Assembly: GCA_002479245.1 (NCBI GenBank)
Contig: DLMG01000284.1
Coordinates: 1,518-13,681 of the forward strand
Source: Verrucomicrobia subdivision 3 bacterium UBA7542
GTDB taxonomy: Bacteria > Verrucomicrobiota > Verrucomicrobiia > Limisphaerales > UBA11358
Length of the DNA: 12,164 nt
Reading direction: 5' to 3'
A program made the translations under genes and the position numbers. The notes under the pieces were generated by a model, which was not told the DNA's origin, did not search any database, and saw only the letters and a program-made list of their open reading frames with translations. Shown one piece after another: positions 1 through 3,759 of the stretch (its first letter is position 1; every line of letters begins with the position of its first letter).

Positions 1-312
1 ATGTCCAGCATCGGCAAACTCATGAAACAGGCTGCGCGCATGCAGCAGCAAATGGAACAGGTGCAGGCCCAACTCGCCGCGCGCACCGTCGAGGCCACCA
101 GTGGCGGCGGCGCGGTCAAAATTACCGCCAGGTGCGACGGCACCATTGCCTCGGTGAAAATCGATCCGCAGGCGCTCAACCCGTCTGACGCACAGTTGCT
201 CGAAGACATGATTGTTACCGCCGCGAACCAGGCCCTCGGCCAGGCCAAGGAAATTTCCAACGCCGAAATGGGCAAGGTCACGGCGGGATTGAACCTGCCG
301 GGACTGATGTAG
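1..312 (+). CDS. ybaB: YbaB/EbfC family nucleoid-associated DNA-binding protein
   Basis: A 103-residue protein of the YbaB/EbfC family, small dimeric DNA-binding proteins that coat the nucleoid and are usually encoded between dnaX and recR. The N-terminal stretch IGKLMKQAARMQQQMEQVQA is the family's amphipathic helix. It is followed by the glycine-rich segment ATSGGGAVKITARCDG, the conserved SVKIDPQAL strand and a C-terminal helix carrying the DMIVTAANQAL signature. The length matches the family norm of about 100-110 residues. The ATG falls on the first base of the window, so the upstream context and ribosome binding site cannot be seen, but the N-terminus aligns with typical members. recR follows 77 bases downstream on the same strand, as expected, with a long hairpin in between. 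Family assignment is very secure; a role in recombinational repair is inferred from the conserved neighbour. Confidence 0.95.
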   Translation: MSSIGKLMKQAARMQQQMEQVQAQLAARTVEATSGGGAVKITARCDGTIASVKIDPQALNPSDAQLLEDMIVTAANQALGQAKEISNAEMGKVTAGLNLPGLM

Positions 313-321
313 ATTTTTTAA

Positions 322-381
322 TCGTCCTCGTCCTCGTTCTCGTCCTCGATTTTTCGATTACGAGAACGAGGACGAGGACGA
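322..381. repeat. 22-bp perfect inverted repeat (hexamer-based hairpin) between ybaB and recR
   Basis: Bases 322-343 are perfectly complementary to 360-381 (22 base pairs). A 2x2 internal mismatch (344-345 against 358-359) is followed by a further 4-bp stem (346-349 with 354-357) closing a TTTT loop. Each arm is built from near-identical GTCCTC hexamers (GTCCTC, GTCCTC, GTTCTC, GTCCTC on the plus strand). No T-run follows on either strand, so it is not a canonical intrinsic terminator. Its right foot ends at the AAAGGG that serves recR as a Shine-Dalgarno-like site (381-386). It probably belongs to a dispersed palindromic repeat family and could affect transcription or recR translation; both are inferences. 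Confidence 0.85.
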
Positions 382-389
382 AAGGGACG

Positions 390-998
390 ATGAATCCAAT
401 TCCAGAACCCGTTGTTTCGCTCATCGCTGCGCTGAACAAGCTGCCCGGCATCGGGCCGCGTTCCGCCGAACGCATCGCGTTGCACATCGTCCAGGCAGAT
501 TCGGCGGTGGTGAAACAACTGGCCGACACGATGCTCCATGCCCGGGAGAAAATCCGGTTTTGCACAACCTGCGGCGCGTTGACGGAAAAGTCACCCTGCC
601 CCATCTGTGCCGACGCCCGGCGCGAGGCCTCGCTGGTGTGCGTGGTCGAGCGCGCGGTGGACATTCTGAGCATTGAGAAATCCGGCACGTATCGCGGCAT
701 ATTTCACGTGCTCGGCGGGAAAATTTCGCCGCTTGATGGCATTGAGCCGGAAGACTTGCGCATTGCCGAACTGGAAAAACGCCTGGCACAGGAACCCATC
801 AAGGAGGTAATCATTGCGCTGGGCACGGACGTGGAGGGTGATGCGACGAGCCATTACCTGGCCAAACGGCTGGCGCGCAAAGGACTTAAAATCTCCCGTA
901 TCGCCTACGGTTTGCCCGCCGGGAGCGGGCTGGAGTTCGCCGACGAACTTACCTTGAGCCGCGCGCTGGAAGGCCGCAGGGAAATGACTGAGAAATGA
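390..998 (+). CDS. recR: Recombination mediator protein RecR
   Basis: RecR (202 residues, normal family length) acts with RecO and RecF to load RecA on gapped DNA. The domains appear in order: a helix-hairpin-helix at residues 15-34 (LPGIGPRSAERIALHIV), a C4 zinc motif with Cys58, Cys61, Cys70 and Cys73, and a Toprim domain from about residue 82 with the acidic residue Glu87, the hallmark HVLGGKISPLDGIEPEDL around 106-123 and GTDVEGDATSHYLAKRL. The C-terminal YGLPAGSGLEFADELTLSRALEGRR is also diagnostic. The ATG has AAAGGG only 3 bases upstream. The last residues (MTEK) and the TGA stop lie inside a dispersed palindromic repeat that begins at 994, so the original 3-prime end seems to have been replaced by repeat sequence just after the conserved ALEGRRE. 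Identity is very secure. Confidence 0.97.
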   Translation: MNPIPEPVVSLIAALNKLPGIGPRSAERIALHIVQADSAVVKQLADTMLHAREKIRFCTTCGALTEKSPCPICADARREASLVCVVERAVDILSIEKSGTYRGIFHVLGGKISPLDGIEPEDLRIAELEKRLAQEPIKEVIIALGTDVEGDATSHYLAKRLARKGLKISRIAYGLPAGSGLEFADELTLSRALEGRREMTEK

Positions 999-1084
999 CT
1001 AATGACGAAGCCCTAATGACTAAAGAATGCCAAATATCGAAATCCAAACTCACACATCGCCGCGACGATTTGTCATTAGTCATT
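994..1084. repeat. Imperfect palindromic element overlapping the recR stop codon
   Basis: AATGACTAATGAC (994-1006) is perfectly complementary to GTCATTAGTCATT (1072-1084). Shorter AATGAC units occur at 1015-1020 and, as the complement GTCATT, at 1097-1102, 1111-1116 and 1118-1123. The recR stop codon (996-998) lies within the left arm. Together 994-1123 looks like a dispersed intergenic repeat rather than a gene. No promoter or Shine-Dalgarno site for the HAD gene is obvious in it. Confidence 0.7.
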
Positions 1085-1136
1085 GGTTATTCCTTCGTCA
1101 TTATGGTTTTGTCATTCGTCATTCCGTGTTGCCTTC

Positions 1137-1745
1137 ATGAAACCTGAGAAGATCGTTGTATTTGACCTTGGCAAGGTGCTGGTGGATTTCGACTACCACA
1201 TCGCCATCCCGCGCATCGCCGCGCGCAGCAAACTGCCGCCTGACGGAATCAAGACCTTCCTGGGACAATCCCACGCCATCATTGATTACGAGTGTGGCCG
1301 GTTGACACGGGAGGAATTTTATGAGCAGGCGCGCAAAGCCACCGGCTTTCGCGGAACGATGGAAGAATTCAGCGAATTTTTCGCGGACATTTTCACGGCG
1401 ATTCCGCCGATGATTGAACTTCACGCCGGGCTGCGGCGGCGCGGCATTCCCACCTACATCTTCTCGAACACGAACGACCTTGCGGTTGAGCACATTCGGC
1501 GGAATTTCCCGTTTTTCCGTGATTTCGACGGCTACATTTATTCCTACGAAGTCGGCGCAATGAAGCCCGAGGCGAAGATTTACGAGGTGTTGGAAAAACT
1601 GGCCGGACGGCGTGGCGCGGACATTGTTTATCTGGACGACCGGCCGGAAAATGTGGCGGCAGGCGCGGTGCGCGGCTGGCGGACGATTTTGCACGAGACA
1701 CCGGAAAAAACGCGGCTGGCTTTGAAGGGTTTCAAGTTGCTGTAG
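1137..1745 (+). CDS. HAD-superfamily hydrolase (YihX-like phosphatase subfamily)
   Basis: A 202-residue cytoplasmic haloacid dehalogenase-like hydrolase. The four HAD motifs are present: motif I FDLGKVLVDFD with nucleophile Asp10, motif II FSNTN with Ser110, motif III Lys143 in GAMKPEAKIYE, and motif IV YLDDRPENV with Asp167 and Asp168. A helical cap of type C1 fits residues 20-95. The residue two after the nucleophile is Gly12 rather than Asp, as in YihX-like members whose motif reads DxGxV, so the usual general acid is not at its standard place. The closest named relatives are sugar-phosphate phosphatases, but the substrate cannot be told from sequence. The ATG at 1137 was chosen over an in-frame TTG at 1083 because the extra 18 residues would be translated from the upstream repeat and precede the conserved start. 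No Shine-Dalgarno site is visible. Confidence 0.88.
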   Translation: MKPEKIVVFDLGKVLVDFDYHIAIPRIAARSKLPPDGIKTFLGQSHAIIDYECGRLTREEFYEQARKATGFRGTMEEFSEFFADIFTAIPPMIELHAGLRRRGIPTYIFSNTNDLAVEHIRRNFPFFRDFDGYIYSYEVGAMKPEAKIYEVLEKLAGRRGADIVYLDDRPENVAAGAVRGWRTILHETPEKTRLALKGFKLL

Positions 1746-1764
1746 CAGCCGACGTGAGTCGGCT
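1742..1764 (+). repeat. REP-like hairpin, GTAGC family, overlapping the HAD stop codon
   Basis: GTAGC followed by AGCCGAC-GTGA-GTCGGCT. The stem pairs 1747-1753 with 1758-1764 around the GTGA loop. The TAG stop of the HAD gene (1743-1745) is part of the element's leading GTAGC. The same layout recurs at 2280-2302 and, inverted, at 2321-2343. There is no T-run downstream, so terminator function is uncertain. Confidence 0.75.
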
Positions 1765-1794
1765 CAATAATTCAAGACCGTTGCGAAATCGGCG

Positions 1795-1866
1795 TAGCGG
1801 CGTCTCGGCAGAGCGCCGCTATTCACAACCGGTTGAAAAAATGCGGCGGTCTGCCGACCGCCGCTA
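1795..1866. repeat. Inverted pair of GTAGCGGCG palindromes (BIME-like)
   Basis: The plus-strand copy at 1795-1820 reads GTAGCGGCG...CGCCGCT, with stem 1796-1802 pairing 1814-1820. The minus-strand copy at 1843-1866 pairs 1843-1851 with 1856-1864 (9 bp, loop TGCC) and reads TAGCGGCGGTC on the minus strand. A small palindrome CAACCGGTTG (1826-1835) sits between them. The pair lies between convergent genes (HAD and the lysine-rich protein), where it might end transcription from both sides; this is inference. A third copy is at 7205-7230. Confidence 0.8.
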
Positions 1867-1873
1867 CGTCGCA

Positions 1874-2146
1874 TCAACGCGGCTTGACTGGTTTGACCGG
1901 CTTGAGGCCGACCTCGTGGGCGATGTCGTCGAACTCATCGCGGCTGACCTCTTCGAGTTGTTTGCCGCGCGCCTTGAGCTTTTCGTTGATTTTGACGGCC
2001 TTCTCGGTCATCACCTCGTGCGTTTCCTCCGTGCCGCCGACCAGGGCAAAGTTTGGTCCGGTGGTGAGCCGTTTGTGGCCGTCGGAATCCAATCCGACAC
2101 CGAGCATGATTGCCTTGCGTTTTTTCTTTTGGGGCGCGTTCGCCAT
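1874..2146 (-). CDS. Small lysine-rich protein of unknown function
   Basis: A 90-residue soluble protein that I do not recognise. It starts with a basic cluster (QKKKRKA), followed by an ordered-looking core GVGLDSDGHKRLTTGPNFAL and VGGTEETHEVMTEKAVKINE, then a charged helix (KARGKQLEEVSRDEFDDIAHEVG) and a tail with a repeated KPV motif (LKPVKPVKPR). There is no signal peptide, membrane segment or cysteine. The mix of conserved-looking Gly/Thr/Asn positions with amphipathic charged helices, and a proper stop, argue for a real gene rather than a chance frame; the opposite-strand frames encode low-quality protein. No Shine-Dalgarno site precedes the ATG, but a TTGACC-17-TAGTTT promoter candidate would place the transcript start at or next to the ATG, suggesting a leaderless mRNA. 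It lies 211 bases downstream of the SDR gene on the same strand and converges on the HAD gene. Function is unknown. Confidence 0.68.
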   Translation of the reverse strand: MANAPQKKKRKAIMLGVGLDSDGHKRLTTGPNFALVGGTEETHEVMTEKAVKINEKLKARGKQLEEVSRDEFDDIAHEVGLKPVKPVKPR

Positions 2147-2152
2147 GAATTC

Positions 2153-2181
2153 AAACTAAGTGCAGCCACAGTCGCGGTCAA
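2153..2181 (-). promoter_or_regulatory. Candidate sigma-70 promoter for the lysine-rich small gene
   Basis: On the minus strand, TTGACC (2176-2181) is separated by 17 bases from TAGTTT (2153-2158). The -35 matches the consensus at 5 of 6 positions, the -10 at only 3 of 6. Transcription would begin near 2146-2147, essentially at the ATG. The prediction rests on sequence match alone. Confidence 0.3.
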
Positions 2182-2279
2182 GCGCGCGGCGGTTGAGTTT
2201 CGCAGAATTTTAATCTGAAAACCAAAATTGGAATCCGGATACAGGCGGGAAGCGCATGGGTGGTTCGTCACAGCGATTT

Positions 2280-2343
2280 GTAGCCGCGGACGTCAGTCCG
2301 CGCTCATTAGAAGAAGTTTGCGCCGACTGATGTCGGCGGCTAC
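2280..2343. repeat. Inverted pair of GTAGCCGC hairpins (BIME-like)
   Basis: The plus-strand copy GTAGCCGCGGACGTCAGTCC (2280-2299, continuing to 2302) has stem 2285-2291 with 2296-2302 and loop GTCA. The minus-strand copy has stem 2321-2327 with 2332-2338, loop TGAT on the plus strand, and ends GGCTAC at 2343. Read in the same direction, both give GTAGCCGC(C/G)GAC(A/G)TCAGTC(C/G)GCG, clearly the same family as the element at 1742-1764. The pair lies between the SDR stop (2358) and the small lysine-rich gene. The rest of 2159-2279 shows nothing recognisable beyond the promoter candidate. Confidence 0.8.
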
Positions 2344-2357
2344 TGCGTTTTTCGTCT

Positions 2358-3065
2358 TTAATCATTGGCGCCGCGAACCGGCACGGTCAGTGGCCGGCCG
2401 TTGTTCGCTGGGCCGAGTTTCAGCAGGAACGGCACGGCAATTTTTGCCCATTCTTCCGCCGTTGGATAACCCAAGGCCGACCCGCCGAAACAACTGCGCA
2501 GCATGTCGGTGTTGATGATGCCGGGATTGAGCGGCACGGCGGCCATGCCCGGTGGCAATTCCTGCGCCAGAGCCAGGGTCAATCCTTCAATCGCCCACTT
2601 GGTGGCGCAATACGGCGCGACTTCCGCAGCGGTCGAGCGTCCCCAGCCGGAACTGAAATTGACGATGACGCCGCTGCCACGCTTGAGCATTTCCGGCACA
2701 AATTGGCGGATGATATTCGCCACGCCCTTTATGTTCACATCAATGACATCGGAGAACTCCGGCGCGCCGACCTGCCAGAGCGGGGCGTTGCGGTTGATGA
2801 GTCCGGCGTTGTTCAGCAGCAAATCCGGCGCGGCGTGAGATTTCAAAGCGCGCTTCGCCCACGCGGCGACTTGTTCGTCGGAAGAAACGTCAATCGTGGC
2901 AAAGACGTTTGGCGGCGGAAATTGTTTTTGCAATTGCGCGATTTCCTTTTCCGAACGTCCGCAGCCGAGAACCGTGTGGCCGAGCCGGATGAATTCCTCC
3001 GTCATCGCGCGACCGAGCCCGCGCGAGACGCCGGTGATGAGAATTGTCTTTTGGTTTGGGGACAT
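2358..3065 (-). CDS. SDR-family NAD(P)-dependent oxidoreductase
   Basis: A 235-residue classical short-chain dehydrogenase/reductase with a Rossmann fold, expected in the cytoplasm. The cofactor motif is TGVSRGLG (Thr11 to Gly18), and Arg37 after strand two suggests a preference for NADP. Asp59 lies in the adenine-ring-contacting DVS. NNAG is at 85-88, the structural Asn at 111 (DVNIKG), catalytic Ser138/Ser139 in NFSSGWG, and the catalytic pair Tyr152 and Lys156 in YCATK. NPGIINTDM after the catalytic helix matches the PG motif. The length is at the short end of the classical range. The C-terminus is short, with little substrate-binding extension, so the substrate cannot be named. The ATG at 3063-3065 directly precedes the first beta strand; the upstream region is made of dispersed repeats and shows no strong Shine-Dalgarno site or promoter. 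Confidence 0.92.
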   Translation of the reverse strand: MSPNQKTILITGVSRGLGRAMTEEFIRLGHTVLGCGRSEKEIAQLQKQFPPPNVFATIDVSSDEQVAAWAKRALKSHAAPDLLLNNAGLINRNAPLWQVGAPEFSDVIDVNIKGVANIIRQFVPEMLKRGSGVIVNFSSGWGRSTAAEVAPYCATKWAIEGLTLALAQELPPGMAAVPLNPGIINTDMLRSCFGGSALGYPTAEEWAKIAVPFLLKLGPANNGRPLTVPVRGAND

Positions 3066-3076
3066 GCTTCAGATTT

Positions 3077-3149
3077 AACGCAAAGACGCGAAGGAGCAAA
3101 GACCAGAGAAGTGAAAAAAGATTGCTTGCGTTGCGTCTTCGTGCCTTTG
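3077..3149. repeat. Imperfect palindromic repeat (AACGCAAAGACGCGAAGG type)
   Basis: The left arm AACGCAAAGACGCGAAGGAG (from 3077) is imperfectly complementary to the segment 3125-3149, which contains TTGCGTCTTCGTGCCTTTG. The spacer is A-rich. This low-complexity palindrome type is seen scattered between genes in many bacteria (established knowledge, from memory). It lies directly upstream of the SDR start. No coding potential is recognised. Confidence 0.6.
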
Positions 3150-3180
3150 AGCTGCTGCTATCTGTGAAAATTTTGTTTTC

Positions 3181-3276
3181 TTGGACAAATTGTCCAACGC
3201 AGAGGCGCGGAGAATGCAGAGTTTCGCAGAGTTTAATTTCCTCCGCGGTCCTCGGCGTCCTCTGCATCTCTGCGTT
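3181..3276. repeat. Palindromic repeat (AACGCAGAGG type) with a small leading hairpin
   Basis: AACGCAGAGGCGCGGAG (from 3196) and CCTCTGCATCTCTGCGTT (ending at 3276) are imperfect complements, with further paired segments such as GCGGAG and CTCCGC inside. It is immediately preceded by a perfect 7-bp hairpin, TTGGACA (3181-3187) with TGTCCAA (3191-3197), loop AAT. It resembles the ACGCAGAGG / CTCTGCGTT intergenic repeats common in environmental bacteria. Nothing recognisable lies in 3277-3339. Confidence 0.65.
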
Positions 3277-3339
3277 AAGGCTTCCGGACGTTTGGTTGTG
3301 GCTATGCCGCGCCCAGGCCTATGCGTTGAAATTTAATCG

Positions 3340-3409
3340 CGCGGATTGAACTTTGCTTCGCGCGAGCCGTTACCACAATTTTTTCCGCGTCCGTGACTTT
3401 TGCCGGAAA
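3340..3409 (-). pseudogene. Decayed copy of the 3-prime end of the dnaJ-like gene
   Basis: On the minus strand 3409-3401 starts FPAKVTDAEK, matching VPSKVTDSEK near the C-terminus of the intact J-protein at 7310-8293. The match continues at DNA level to the stop-proximal end: 3340-3355 (CGCGGATTGAACTTTG) is identical to 7317-7332, and AATTTTTTC and TCCGTGACTTT are shared further along. Counting by eye, a little over 80 percent of about 65 aligned positions agree. A 2-base gap, further small indels and an in-frame stop after KKLW break the frame, so it is not expressed as a protein. There is an upstream TAG just before the similarity fades near 3410-3420. It marks the left side of the surface-gene block; see findings. 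Confidence 0.72.
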
Positions 3410-3759
3410 CTAGATGTGCTAATGCCAGAATTCAGCGCCGACTATACTTGCAATTCCATGGACGAAATTCCTTGCCCATCCCCTTGCCAGGTGGATAACA
3501 GAACTGTTTTTGTAGGACAAGACCCTACAAGGACCAAGTACATCCGTAAGTCAAAAGGCTGTCCGGTGAAACTGTCATTCGCAGAAACGACGCCGACGTG
3601 TTGGACGGGATTGGACAGTCCGTCTTCAGCACAGGCAACCTGTACCCTCGAACCGGCGCTGCTGTTCCCAGTCCGGCCATCGCCAATTTATACCGCCCGT
3701 TTTCATCCGCACCTTGAAATTTCGATAATACCATTAATGCCATCACCAATAATCATCCT
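3410..3759. other. Gene-free leader region upstream of the fibre gene
   Basis: No recognisable gene. An open frame across 3353-3763 gives a proline- and cysteine-rich peptide without any familiar motif and is judged spurious. One perfect hairpin is visible: TTGTAGG (3510-3516) with CCTACAA (3524-3530) around a 7-base loop. TTGGAC units occur at 3600-3605 and 3611-3616, the second within TTGGACAGTCC. The last 50 bases are AT-rich (GATAAT at 3724-3729), as expected for a promoter area, but no convincing -35 partner or Shine-Dalgarno site was found. It could hold a long 5-prime leader or gene debris. Confidence 0.45.

Noticed and set aside
278..700. Minus-strand frames over the ybaB-recR gap with Arg-Thr repeats
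   Set aside because: The RTRTRT run is just the hexamer hairpin translated, and the remainder is antisense to recR.
1742..1866. Classical intrinsic terminator after the HAD gene
   Set aside because: Hairpins are present but none is followed by a T-run on either strand, so I list them as repeats only.
1754..2218. 154-codon plus-strand frame opposite the lysine-rich small gene
   Set aside because: Its first third is translated palindromic repeat and the rest is the reverse strand of the small gene; no sensible protein features.
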